From contig NZ_CP125946.1 of assembly GCF_030064065.1 (NCBI RefSeq), forward strand, positions 744,001 through 808,000: a stretch of 64,000 nt of DNA, written 5' to 3'. Source of the stretch: Rothia sp. SD9660Na (GTDB taxonomy: Bacteria; Actinomycetota; Actinomycetes; Actinomycetales; Micrococcaceae). The notes beneath the pieces are model-generated. The model did no database searches. It saw only the letters and a list, made by a program, of their open reading frames with translations, and was not told the DNA's origin. The position numbers were made by a program, and so were the translations under genes. Position 1 is the stretch's first letter. Every line of letters starts with the position of its first letter. This document shows positions 1 through 8,512 of the stretch, in pieces.

Positions 1-367
1 GTTCGCCCACAACGGCCGACTCTAGGCCTGAGGCTACAGTGAAGAGGTGGTGGGCTGCATCGGTATTCACCAGCACATCAAAGCTGTTTTCTACCAGGTC
101 GTAGGAAAGCCCGGACCGCTGGGAGAGCAGGTCGAAGATGTGCTCTGAGGCGGTGGCAACATCGTTGGCGATATTCTGGTCGGTGGCTCCCGGCTTGCTG
201 GGAATCTCGGCGTAGAGCTCTAAGCGGTTGCAGGTAGACAAAATCACCTCACCACGAATGCCGGTGCGTTCAAGATCCCGGTGGATTTTCTCAACGCCTT
301 CGCTGAGGTGAGCCACGGTGGTGAGGTCGACTGAGCGATGCGATGCTACAAGGCTGAAAATAGTCAC
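1..367 (-). CDS. hemA: Glutamyl-tRNA reductase, N-terminal part (cut by window edge)
   Basis: NADPH-dependent reduction of glutamyl-tRNA(Glu) to glutamate-1-semialdehyde, the first committed step of C5-pathway haem synthesis. Reading the minus strand from a GTG at 367 gives a protein starting VTIFSLVASHRSVDL, with the catalytic-cysteine motif STCNRLELY near residue 50 and GLESAVVGE at the window edge, both hallmarks of the family. About 122 codons are visible; the rest lies outside the window. It is divergent from hemE with about 90 bp between the start codons, so the two haem transcripts probably share this promoter region. Confidence 0.93.
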   Translation of the reverse strand, partial: MTIFSLVASHRSVDLTTVAHLSEGVEKIHRDLERTGIRGEVILSTCNRLELYAEIPSKPGATDQNIANDVATASEHIFDLLSQRSGLSYDLVENSFDVLVNTDAAHHLFTVASGLESAVVGE

Positions 368-455
368 GACGACTCTATTATAGACAGCTCCCTGTTGGGG
401 GTCTTGTGACAGGTTGTCTCTAAAGTTGTGCTCTAAACTTGGCAGAATGGTGTAT

Positions 456-1583
456 ATGAGTCAGACCGTGTCATCAGCGCTGCGTCAGCGCCCCCTGCTC
501 ACCGACGAGCAGCTTGCCCACCTGCCCGCTACCCATCCCCTGAAGACCGCCGGTACTGGCGAGTCACCCATGATTCGTACCCTGACCGGGCGCGAAGCCG
601 AGCACGCCCCGGTCTGGTTCATGCGCCAGGCAGGACGCTCCCTACCCGAGTACCGCGAAATTCGCGAGGGAATCCCCATGCTGGATTCCTGCCTCAACCC
701 CGAACTGGCTGCAGAAATTACGGTTCAGCCGGTGCGCCGCCACAAGGTCGATGCCGGTATCTTCTTCTCAGATATCGTCATCCCCATGAAGCTAGCCGGT
801 GTGGGTGTCGATATCGTTCCCGGGCGAGGCCCCGTGCTCGATGCCCCCGTCCGCACCCTTGAGGACATCAAGAACCTACCCGAACTCGAAGATTCCGCTC
901 TTGACCCCATTCGAGAAGCCGTTGCCCTGACCGTTGAGAAGCTGGGCTCTACCCCGCTCATCGGTTTTGCCGGTGCCCCCTTCACCGTGGCCGCCTACAT
1001 GGTAGAGGGCGGGCCCTCCCGCGACCACCTGCGTCCGCGCACCATGATGCACGCCGACCCCGAAGCCTGGGCCGCCCTGGGCGCCTGGGCCGCCCGTACC
1101 TCAGCCCAGTTCCTGGCTGCCCAGATTGAGGCGGGCGCCTCAGCCGTGCAGCTCTTCGACTCCTGGGCAGGGTCCCTGGGTGAGGCCGACTACCGCCGCT
1201 TCGTTATGCCCCACTCCGCAGCCACCCTCGCAGCCGTTGAACACTACGGGGTGCCCCGAATCCACTTTGGTACCGGCACCGCCGAATTGCTGCCCGCCAT
1301 GCTCGAAGCCGGCGCCGACGTCATCGGCGTTGACTACCGCCTGCCCCTTTCAGAAGCCCAGCGCCGACTGGGCGGTGGCATCGTCTTGCAGGGCAACATC
1401 GACCCGGCCCTGCTGGCATCGGGCTGGGAGGCCCTCGCCGCCCACACCGATGCAGTTCTTGAAGAAGGACGCACCGCGCCGGCCCACGTGGTTAACCTGG
1501 GGCACGGCGTGCCCCCCACCACCGACCCCACCGTCCTGACCCGCCTGGTCGACTACATCCACACCTCAACCCGCAAAGGCTAG
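456..1583 (+). CDS. hemE: Uroporphyrinogen decarboxylase
   Basis: Converts uroporphyrinogen III to coproporphyrinogen III in the cytoplasm. The N-terminal substrate-binding motif VWFMRQAGRSLPEYR, GFAGAPFTVAAYMVEGG, FDSWAG and HFGTGT are all present in family order; length (375 aa) is normal. The ATG at 456 is preferred because GGCAG lies about 10 nt upstream; a TTG at 414 and an ATG at 447 are in frame but poorly placed for a ribosome-binding site. First gene of a plus-strand haem run; hemY follows 13 nt after the stop. Confidence 0.96.
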   Translation: MSQTVSSALRQRPLLTDEQLAHLPATHPLKTAGTGESPMIRTLTGREAEHAPVWFMRQAGRSLPEYREIREGIPMLDSCLNPELAAEITVQPVRRHKVDAGIFFSDIVIPMKLAGVGVDIVPGRGPVLDAPVRTLEDIKNLPELEDSALDPIREAVALTVEKLGSTPLIGFAGAPFTVAAYMVEGGPSRDHLRPRTMMHADPEAWAALGAWAARTSAQFLAAQIEAGASAVQLFDSWAGSLGEADYRRFVMPHSAATLAAVEHYGVPRIHFGTGTAELLPAMLEAGADVIGVDYRLPLSEAQRRLGGGIVLQGNIDPALLASGWEALAAHTDAVLEEGRTAPAHVVNLGHGVPPTTDPTVLTRLVDYIHTSTRKG

Positions 1584-1596
1584 GAAAAAGAACCCC

Positions 1597-3060
1597 ATGG
1601 CACAGCACCAGCACCTGCACAACACCGCCCTGGTGATTGGCGGCGGTATCTCGGGCCTGCTTGCAGCCCGCGAACTAGCCCGCGCCGGTAAGAAAGTCAC
1701 CCTGGTTGAACGGGAAAGCCACCTGGGAGGTGCCGTAGGCGCCCACCAATTAGCCGGTCTGGTGCTGGATTCTGGTGCTGAGTCCTTCGCAACCCGTACC
1801 GACGCGGTCCACAACCTGCTTACCGACTTGGGGCTGGCTGACCGCATTGTGATGCCCGAGCCCCTTGGCTCCTGGCTCTACCTGCCCACCGGGCCCTACC
1901 CCTCACCGTCCACCGGTGTTCTGGGCATCCCCGGCAGCCTCGATGATCCGGCGCTCAAAAAAATCCTGGGCCGGGCAGGCTACCGCCGAGCCAAACTCGA
2001 TGCCATGCTGCCGCGCTCAGCCGGGTCTAACGCCAAAACCCTGGGGGAGCTGGTGCGGGTGCGTCTGGGCCAGCAGGTGCTCGATCAACTGGTGGCCCCG
2101 GTGGTATCCGGTGTGCACTCGGTACACCCCGACCAGCTAGAAATCGCCACCATTGCTCCGGGCCTGCTGACCGGCTTGCGAGAACTGGGTTCCCTCACCG
2201 CAGCCAGCGCCCGCCTGCGGGCCGCCTCCCCGGCAGGTTCCCAGGTTGCCGGTATCGAAGGTGGCATGAACCAGCTCTCCGAGGCTCTCGTGGACGACCT
2301 GCTCTGCCAGCGCGTGCGCATCGTCAGCGGCTTCGACACCATTGCCGTGGACCGCGACCCCGTTACCGGCGGGTGGACGGCCATCCAGCGTCAGCCCGAA
2401 TACGGCGAAAAATCAGCCGTCATCCGCGGCGAACTACTGGTGGTAGCCACCGACGCCCAGACCTCCATCCGCCTGCTCGGGCCCCACCTACCGGCGTCCG
2501 CTCTGCCCGCCGTTGCCCCCGGCCCCGAAGTCGCCCTGGTCTCCCTGGTGCTTGACCAGCCAGCTCTTGACGCCGCCCCGCGCGGTACCGGCCTGCTGGT
2601 CAGCGAAGCCGCCACCGGCGTCCGTGCCAAGGCCCTCACCCACGCCACCGCCAAGTGGGCCTGGGTCGCAGAACGAGCAGGGGAAGGGCGCCACGTTGTA
2701 CGCCTGTCGTACGGGCGCGGCAAGGACCACGACACCTCACCGCTGTCAGAGCTGGCCCTGCACGATGACCAGCTGGTCACCCTGGGCCTGCACGATGCCG
2801 GCCACCTGCTGGGCGTGCCCATCACCAAGAGCCACCTGGTGGCTGCGGACGTCGTGCGCTGGCGCAGCGCCTTGCCCTCCACCACGCCGGGGCACAGGGG
2901 CCGCGTCACCGCCTTCCGCTCGGCCCTCGCCGACCTGCCCGGTGCCACCGCCGTTGGCGCCTGGATCGCCGGAACCGGCCTGGCAGCCGTCACCGCAGAC
3001 ACCCAGGAACATCTGGGGCACTTTATCCAGAAAAACACCGACACATCAGCTACCGACTAG
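1597..3060 (+). CDS. hemY: Coproporphyrinogen III oxidase (CgoX/HemY, FAD-dependent)
   Basis: FAD enzyme of the protoporphyrinogen oxidase family. The N-terminal dinucleotide-binding segment VIGGGISGLLAARELARAG (residues about 13-31) is followed by an acidic VERE, and the C-terminal GAWIAGTGLAAV matches the second FAD-contact region. Because hemQ and hemH of the coproporphyrin pathway follow directly, the likely reaction is oxidation of coproporphyrinogen III to coproporphyrin III rather than oxidation of protoporphyrinogen; this substrate choice is inferred from context. The start has an AGGAAAAAG ribosome-binding site and lies 13 nt after hemE. Length 487 aa is usual. Confidence 0.92.
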   Translation: MAQHQHLHNTALVIGGGISGLLAARELARAGKKVTLVERESHLGGAVGAHQLAGLVLDSGAESFATRTDAVHNLLTDLGLADRIVMPEPLGSWLYLPTGPYPSPSTGVLGIPGSLDDPALKKILGRAGYRRAKLDAMLPRSAGSNAKTLGELVRVRLGQQVLDQLVAPVVSGVHSVHPDQLEIATIAPGLLTGLRELGSLTAASARLRAASPAGSQVAGIEGGMNQLSEALVDDLLCQRVRIVSGFDTIAVDRDPVTGGWTAIQRQPEYGEKSAVIRGELLVVATDAQTSIRLLGPHLPASALPAVAPGPEVALVSLVLDQPALDAAPRGTGLLVSEAATGVRAKALTHATAKWAWVAERAGEGRHVVRLSYGRGKDHDTSPLSELALHDDQLVTLGLHDAGHLLGVPITKSHLVAADVVRWRSALPSTTPGHRGRVTAFRSALADLPGATAVGAWIAGTGLAAVTADTQEHLGHFIQKNTDTSATD

Positions 3061-3105
3061 GTAGCGGCCACTCGCCCTCAACGTCCCACATCGAAAGGTA
3101 ACCCC

Positions 3106-3936
3106 ATGTCACACCACGGTAACCCTGCAGAACACTCCCACGGCGCCAGCTCATACGGCAGCGCAGGCCACAGTGCCTACAGTCACGGCGGCCGCCCGCC
3201 CATGCCCACCGCCAAGGACGCGGCAGGTAAAATTCAGGGCCAGCGCCCTGGCGAAGTAGCCGAAGGCGACAGCCAGTTCCACTACGCCCTCTACACCGTC
3301 TTCGCCCGCGAAGGTGCAGCCGACCCCGCCGCTACCGGCGCTGAGGCAACCGCCGAACTCGAAGCACTGGTCGCTGAGCTCGAAGCCAAGGGCGTAATCA
3401 CCCGCGGCTTCTACGACGTCTCAGCCATGCGCAACGACGCTGACGTGATGGTCTGGGTCCACGGTGCTGTACCCGAAGACCTGCAGGCAGCAGTCCGCAG
3501 CTTCCGCCGCACAGCAGCTTTCTCGGGCACCAAGATTGTCTGGTCAACCATGGGCGTACACCGCGACGCCGAATTCTCAGCCGGTCACACCCCCACCTTC
3601 GCCAAGGGCATCGCCCCCGAACAGTGGATCTGCGTCTACCCCTTCGTGCGCTCCTTCGACTGGTACACTATCAACCCCGAAAAGCGCCGCGAGGTCATGA
3701 AGAACCACGGCATGAAGGGCATTGACTTCCCCGAGGTACTGCCCAACACCATCGCCACCTTTGGCCTGAACGACTACGAATGGCTCATCGCCCTCGAAGC
3801 CCCCGAACTGGTACTCCTCGTTGACCTCATGCGCTCCTTCCGCAACACCGAAGCCCGCCACTTCGTACGCGAAGAAATCCCCTTCTACACCGGCCGCCGT
3901 ATCGAGGCCGCCGAGGTTGCCCAGGTGATCGCCTAA
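3106..3936 (+). CDS. hemQ: Coproheme decarboxylase (HemQ/ChdC)
   Basis: Peroxide-dependent decarboxylation of Fe-coproporphyrin III to haem b, the last step of the coproporphyrin-dependent pathway. The chlorite-dismutase-like core includes FHYALYTVFARE and YPFVRSFDWYTINPEKRREV, the latter holding the conserved Tyr/Trp and basic residues of ChdC. The first ~30 residues are an unusual Gly/Ser/His-rich extension with six histidines (His3, 4, 10, 12, 22, 27), which is not part of the catalytic fold. A GAAAGG ribosome-binding site precedes the ATG. The stop overlaps the hemH start by one base (TAATG), suggesting translational coupling. Confidence 0.95.
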   Translation: MSHHGNPAEHSHGASSYGSAGHSAYSHGGRPPMPTAKDAAGKIQGQRPGEVAEGDSQFHYALYTVFAREGAADPAATGAEATAELEALVAELEAKGVITRGFYDVSAMRNDADVMVWVHGAVPEDLQAAVRSFRRTAAFSGTKIVWSTMGVHRDAEFSAGHTPTFAKGIAPEQWICVYPFVRSFDWYTINPEKRREVMKNHGMKGIDFPEVLPNTIATFGLNDYEWLIALEAPELVLLVDLMRSFRNTEARHFVREEIPFYTGRRIEAAEVAQVIA

Positions 3937-5237
3937 TGACCACCCAGCTTCCTGCCGACATCATCCCCAACCAGACCGACCCGGCCAACACCGCCTCCAA
4001 CGGCCCGGCTGTGCTCGATGAGAGCACCATCGGCACCTACACCAGCGAGCGCACCCTCACCCGCCCCCGTGCGTCCGCCCCGCAGGACTACGACCTGGTG
4101 ATTCTGTCCTCCTTCGGCGGCCCCGAGGGGCAGGACGACGTGATCCCCTTCCTGCGCAACGTCACCGCCGGCCGAGGCATCCCCGACGAACGCCTCGAAG
4201 AAGTCGCCACCCACTACCGGGCCAACGGCGGCGTCTCACCCATTAACGAGCAGAACCGTGCCCTGCTGGCCGCCCTACGCCAGGCTATGGCCGAAAAGGG
4301 CCCGGACATCGAGATCACCTGGGCTAACCGCAACTGGGAGCCCTACGTCAACGACGTGGTCCAGCAGGCCTATGACGAGGGAAAACGCAAGATTCTTGTG
4401 CTGGCCACCAGCGCCTACCCCGGCTACTCCTCCTGCCGCCAGTACCGCGAAGACTACGGAATCGCCCTTGAAAAACTGGGACTAGACGGCAAACTGCAGA
4501 TTGATAAGGTCCGCCAGTTCTGGGACACCCCTGGCTTCATCCAGCCCTTTATCGACGGCCTGGTTGAGGGGCTCACGGACGTCCGTGCCCAGCTTGCTGC
4601 CGCCCAGCAGGCTGCCGCGGGTAACGGAAAAATCCGCATCATGTTCTGCACCCACTCCGTACCCACCAACGCCGCCAACGAGGCAGGCCCCCGCGGTGTC
4701 GACTACGAAGGCGGCTCCGCCTACGTTGAGAAACACCTGGAAGCTGCCCGCGCCGTCCTCACCGGTGTGCAGGCCGTTGACCCCGCCCTGCTCGATGAAG
4801 TCGACTGGGAGCTGGTCTACCAGTCCCGCTCCGGCCCGCCGTCTATGCCCTGGCTCGAACCCGACGTCAACGACGCCCTCGAAGCCCTTGACGGTAAGGT
4901 CGACGGCATCGTGCTCGTGCCCCTCGGCTTCGTCTCAGACCACATGGAAGTCAAGTGGGACCTCGACACCGAAGCCCTCGACACCTGCAAGCGCCTCGGC
5001 TTCGCAGCAACCCGCACCCCCACCCCCGGCACCCACCCCGCCTACGTTGAGGGCCTACGCCAGCTGATCGCCGAACGCGTCGCCTCCACCGCCCCCGCCC
5101 AGGACGCCGACGGCGTACAGGCAGCCCGCCAGTCTGTCTGCGGCGGAAACGGCTGGTTCGACGCCTGCAACCCCGACTGCTGCAAGTCCCAACGCCCCGG
5201 CTCCGAGAAGCCGGTGATTGCTGATTACCAGGGGTAA
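3936..5237 (+). CDS. hemH: Coproporphyrin III ferrochelatase (CpfC/HemH)
   Basis: Inserts ferrous iron into coproporphyrin III. Typical elements are ILSSFGGPEGQDDVIPFLRN near residue 55, GGVSPINEQN, and SAYPGYSSCRQYRE around the metal-site region. It starts with the ATG that overlaps the hemQ stop. The first ~50 residues are a low-complexity extension. The C-terminus has four cysteines (Cys402, 411, 415, 416) in addition to the cysteine of YSSCRQ; actinobacterial ferrochelatases are known to carry a [2Fe-2S] cluster, so these are probable ligands (inference). Length 433 aa is slightly long for the family. Confidence 0.95.
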   Translation: MTTQLPADIIPNQTDPANTASNGPAVLDESTIGTYTSERTLTRPRASAPQDYDLVILSSFGGPEGQDDVIPFLRNVTAGRGIPDERLEEVATHYRANGGVSPINEQNRALLAALRQAMAEKGPDIEITWANRNWEPYVNDVVQQAYDEGKRKILVLATSAYPGYSSCRQYREDYGIALEKLGLDGKLQIDKVRQFWDTPGFIQPFIDGLVEGLTDVRAQLAAAQQAAAGNGKIRIMFCTHSVPTNAANEAGPRGVDYEGGSAYVEKHLEAARAVLTGVQAVDPALLDEVDWELVYQSRSGPPSMPWLEPDVNDALEALDGKVDGIVLVPLGFVSDHMEVKWDLDTEALDTCKRLGFAATRTPTPGTHPAYVEGLRQLIAERVASTAPAQDADGVQAARQSVCGGNGWFDACNPDCCKSQRPGSEKPVIADYQG

Positions 5238-5256
5238 TTTGCTGGACGGGTAGGCT

Positions 5257-5417
5257 GCAGGGGACATACGTTTGCCGACTAACCTTCTTGAGCTCGCGCT
5301 GGGGCGCTCGCTCAATTCATGCAGCCTCGCAGGCTCGGCTGATTTGCGAGGATTTCTTTTTCGCTTCGCGGAAATCCTCGCTCATCCCAGCCAGTCGGCT
5401 TCACGTATGTCCCCTGC
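5257..5417 (-). repeat. Palindromic intergenic element, copy A
   Basis: A 161-bp element in the hemH-hemC gap with outer inverted arms GCAGGGGACATACG (5257-5270) and CGTATGTCCCCTGC (5404-5417). Read on the minus strand, its inside matches the core of the other copies: GCCGACTGGCTGGG, CATGAAT, CCAGCG and AAGGTTAGTCGGC in the same order. An additional hairpin (GCGAGGATTTC paired with GAAATCCTCGC) sits inside, making this the longest copy. No convincing gene lies here; the short open frames across it are low-complexity and lack ribosome-binding sites. Confidence 0.75.
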
Positions 5418-5453
5418 CGCCGCATAACTGTACAGGCCAGGAAAGCGGGCGGA

Positions 5454-5554
5454 GGGGAACACGCAGCAAGCTCGCGTGGATCGGGGCTGGCGGTGAATCG
5501 CGACGAGCCCCCAGGCGAGGAGCGAGAGCGGTTGCGAGCTCTGCCTGTTTCCCC
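5454..5554 (+). repeat. Palindromic intergenic element, copy B
   Basis: Second element in the hemH-hemC gap, in the opposite orientation to copy A. The outer arms GGGGAACACGCAGCAAGCTCGC and their imperfect complement at 5534-5554 enclose the shared core GGGGCTGGCGGTGAATCGC. Arm sequence differs from the other copies while base pairing is kept. Together, copies A and B fill the 396-bp space between hemH and hemC. Confidence 0.7.
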
Positions 5555-5633
5555 GGAGCACGCGGCCCACGCCCCCCCTCTGCAACACGACGGCTTAAAC
5601 ATTTCAGATAAGGATTGCACGAAAGGACGCTCA

Positions 5634-6641
5634 TTGGCAGCTCGAACATTTACCGTAGGTACGCGCGGGTCGGCTCTTGCGACCACCCAGACCGGCTGGG
5701 CTGTTCAGCGTATGCGGGAGGCGACCGGCATTGAGCTAGAGACCGTCACCGTCAAAACTGAGGGAGACGTGCTCACCGGCCCCCTGTCTCAGCTAGGTGG
5801 TACCGGTGTTTTTGCTGCAACCCTGCGCGCCCGCCTGCTCGATGGGGGAGTGGACGTGGCCGTCCATTCACTGAAAGACCTGCCCAGCGCGCCCTGCCTG
5901 GGACTGACCGTCGCTGCTACCCCGGAGCGGGAGGACCCCCGAGATGCCCTGTGCGCCCGGGACGGTCTGACCCTCGATACTCTACCTGCTGGTGCCCGGG
6001 TGGGCACCGGCTCACCGCGTCGGGCCGCCCAGCTGCTGGCTATCCGCCCTGACCTCACCATTGTTGATATCCGCGGTAATGTGGGTACCCGCCTGGCCCG
6101 TGTGGCTGGCAATGAGCACTACGGGGTAGGCGCCCACGGCCTGCATGGCGAGAAGAAACTTGGCGCTATCACCGGTGACTGCGATGCGGTTGTGCTGGCT
6201 GCTGCCGGTCTGCACCGCCTGGGTCTTGCTGAGACTATCACCGAGTACCTGGGGGTCGACAGGGTTGTGCCCGCTCCCGGCCAGGGGGCCCTCGCTATCG
6301 AAATTCGTACCGAAGATACCGGCGAACAAACAGAGCTGGGGCAGGCTGTAGCCGCTGTCAACCACACCGAGACCCAGCTGGCTGTGACCGCTGAGCGCGC
6401 CCTGCTCCGCCGACTTGAAGCCGGCTGTGCCGCCCCCATTGGGGCTTACGCCCTGGTGGACGCCGGCCAGCTCGTCCTTAACATCGCTGTGGCTAACCCC
6501 GACGGCACCGAGCTGCTGCGGCACACCGTGCAGACAGAGACCCTGTCGGCAGAAGCCGCCGCCTTCCTCGGCACCCAGGCCGCCGATGACCTGCTGGGCA
6601 TGGGCGCTGCCGCTCTCGCCGGTCTTGAAGGCGGTGCCTAG
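5634..6641 (+). CDS. hemC: Hydroxymethylbilane synthase (porphobilinogen deaminase)
   Basis: Polymerises four porphobilinogens to hydroxymethylbilane on a dipyrromethane cofactor. The TTG at 5634 is chosen because GAAAGGAC lies 5 nt upstream and translation begins directly at the family N-terminus (LAARTFTVGTRGSALA); the longer in-frame extension upstream runs through a repeat element. The cofactor-attachment cysteine is in EAGCAAPIGAYA, and AVHSLKDLP is present. The 335-aa product is of normal size. The stop is 4 nt before hemD, so the two are co-translated. Confidence 0.95.
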   Translation: MAARTFTVGTRGSALATTQTGWAVQRMREATGIELETVTVKTEGDVLTGPLSQLGGTGVFAATLRARLLDGGVDVAVHSLKDLPSAPCLGLTVAATPEREDPRDALCARDGLTLDTLPAGARVGTGSPRRAAQLLAIRPDLTIVDIRGNVGTRLARVAGNEHYGVGAHGLHGEKKLGAITGDCDAVVLAAAGLHRLGLAETITEYLGVDRVVPAPGQGALAIEIRTEDTGEQTELGQAVAAVNHTETQLAVTAERALLRRLEAGCAAPIGAYALVDAGQLVLNIAVANPDGTELLRHTVQTETLSAEAAAFLGTQAADDLLGMGAAALAGLEGGA

Positions 6642-6645
6642 AGCT

Positions 6646-7467
6646 ATGACTACCTACCTCATTACCCGCACCCCGGCTAAGGCCGCCGCGCTGAGCCGCG
6701 CTCTTCTGGAGCAAGACGCCGAAGCAAAGCTGCTCTACACCCCCATTCTTGACCCCGTGGGCACCGAACCAGAAGACTGGGAAGAGGTCGCCTTCGCCCT
6801 GATCCGCGGGGAATTCTCCTGGGTTACCTTCACCTCGGTCAACGGGGTGCTGGGGCTAGATGCCCTGGCACAGGGGCTGGACCAAAGCCTGGTCGAACTG
6901 TTAGGCGCTGCCCAGATCGCAGCCGTCGGCCGGGCTACCGAGTCGGCCCTGACCGAACGCGGACTCATGGTCGACTTCGTGCCCGAAACCCAGTCTGCAG
7001 CCGGAATGGTCGACGAGTGGCTCATTGACGAAGAATGGGATAACCCCATGGACGAAACCATCTTGGCCGTCCAAGGAACCACAGCTTCACCGACCCTCGA
7101 AGAAGGACTCACCGACTACGGCTACACCGTAGCCACCCTACCGGTCTACGACATGCTGCCCTACCCAGCAGAGAACCCCCTCACCGAACAGAACCCCGCT
7201 GAGCCCGATGCCCCGTCAGGTTCCGCCCTCACCCTGGGCGAGGCCGTCACCGCGCTCGCTACTACCGACGTCCTGATTGCAACCTCGCCCCTGCTCCTGC
7301 AAACCCTAGCGGATGCCGCCAGCAGCACTCTTCCCCCCACCGTTGCCATCGGGGCCAGCACCGAAGCCGCCGCCCGCAACCTACCCGAGCAGCAGCGTCC
7401 TGCCACCATCACCGTAGCGGCAAGCCCCGCTGCCACAGACCTGGCAGCAGCCGCCCTCGCCCTCTAA
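6646..7467 (+). CDS. hemD: Uroporphyrinogen-III synthase
   Basis: Cyclises hydroxymethylbilane with D-ring inversion. The 273-aa product shows the weakly conserved HemD pattern: MTTYLITRTPAKAAALSRAL at the start, FTSVNGVLGL near residue 62, AVGRATESAL, and a second domain ending in IGASTEAAARNL. The ATG at 6646 is only 4 nt after the hemC stop; an in-frame open region further upstream is the shadow of hemC. Position between hemC and hemB gives the best support, since sequence conservation in this family is low. Confidence 0.88.
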   Translation: MTTYLITRTPAKAAALSRALLEQDAEAKLLYTPILDPVGTEPEDWEEVAFALIRGEFSWVTFTSVNGVLGLDALAQGLDQSLVELLGAAQIAAVGRATESALTERGLMVDFVPETQSAAGMVDEWLIDEEWDNPMDETILAVQGTTASPTLEEGLTDYGYTVATLPVYDMLPYPAENPLTEQNPAEPDAPSGSALTLGEAVTALATTDVLIATSPLLLQTLADAASSTLPPTVAIGASTEAAARNLPEQQRPATITVAASPAATDLAAAALAL

Positions 7468-7499
7468 GCTAAAAAGACACCTACCCGTCAAGGAAGACC

Positions 7500-8507
7500 A
7501 TGTTTGAACCCTCAGCCCTGCCGGTGCGCCCCCGCCGCCTGCGTACCACCGGCCCCATGCGGGCCCTGACCGCCGAAACCGCCCTGACCCCGGCTAACCT
7601 GGTGCAGGTGCTTTTCGTGCGCGACGGAATCGAGGAGCCCGTTGCCATCGAATCCATGCCCGGCCAGTACCAGCACACCCTGGAGACCGTCATCGACGAG
7701 GTACAAAAAGCCGTGGACGCCGGCGTGCGCTGCATCGACCTCTTTGGTGTGCCCCGCGATAAAGATAAGGACGCGGCCGGTTCAGCTGCCTGGGCTGAGG
7801 ACGGTATTCTCAACCGGGCTATCCGCACTGTGCGCCAGCACTTCGGCGACTCGGTGGTCGTCATGGCAGATACCTGCCTTGACGAATTCACCGACCACGG
7901 CCACTGCGGCCCCCTGACCGAAGATGCCTTCGGCAACACGGTTGTTGATAATGACGCCGCCGTGGAGTCCTACTGCAAGATGGCGGTTTCCCAGGCACGC
8001 GCCGGTGCCCACACCGTCAGCCCCTCCGGTATGATGGACGGCCAAATTGCCGCCATGCGCACCGCTCTCGACGAAGCTGGCTTCACCGACGTGTCTATCT
8101 TGGCCTACTCCGCCAAATACGCTTCGGCCTTCTTTGGCCCCTTCCGCGATGCAGTGGGTTCCACCTTCACCGGCGACCGCAAAACCTACCAGCAGGATCC
8201 CGCTAACCGCCGGGAATCCCTCTACGAAGTCCAGCTCGATATCGAGCAGGGCGCCGATATGGTCATGGTCAAACCCGCTACCGCCTATCTCGACATTGTG
8301 CGCGAAGTCGCCGACTTCTCACCTGTTCCCGTTGCTGCCTATCATGTCTCTGGCGAATACGCCATGATTGAAGCCGCTGCCGCCGCCGGCTGGATCGACC
8401 GCAAGGCCGTAGCCCTCGAAGCCCTCATGGGCATCCGCCGAGCAGGCGCCTCCATCATCATGACCTACTACGCCACCGAAGCCGCCACCTGGCTCAACGA
8501 AAGGTAA
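7500..8507 (+). CDS. hemB: Delta-aminolevulinic acid dehydratase (porphobilinogen synthase)
   Basis: Condenses two 5-aminolevulinates to porphobilinogen. Both Schiff-base lysines are in context: [16 protein letters not shown] and [14 protein letters not shown]. The metal region reads [14 protein letters not shown]: relative to the three-cysteine zinc site (CxCx7C) the middle cysteine is Asp, an intermediate between zinc and magnesium types. Start ATG at 7500 follows AGGAAG at 7491. Length 335 aa is normal. hemL begins 5 nt after the stop. Confidence 0.96.
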   Translation: MFEPSALPVRPRRLRTTGPMRALTAETALTPANLVQVLFVRDGIEEPVAIESMPGQYQHTLETVIDEVQKAVDAGVRCIDLFGVPRDKDKDAAGSAAWAEDGILNRAIRTVRQHFGDSVVVMADTCLDEFTDHGHCGPLTEDAFGNTVVDNDAAVESYCKMAVSQARAGAHTVSPSGMMDGQIAAMRTALDEAGFTDVSILAYSAKYASAFFGPFRDAVGSTFTGDRKTYQQDPANRRESLYEVQLDIEQGADMVMVKPATAYLDIVREVADFSPVPVAAYHVSGEYAMIEAAAAAGWIDRKAVALEALMGIRRAGASIIMTYYATEAATWLNER

Positions 8508-8512
8508 ACCCC

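Noticed and set aside
5288..5686. Several open frames on both strands in the hemH-hemC gap
   Set aside because: They follow the palindromic repeats, lack ribosome-binding sites and have atypical, repeat-derived composition.
6415..6645. Longer hemD reading from 6415
   Set aside because: This part lies in hemC in another frame; the ATG at 6646 fits the family and the 4-nt spacing.
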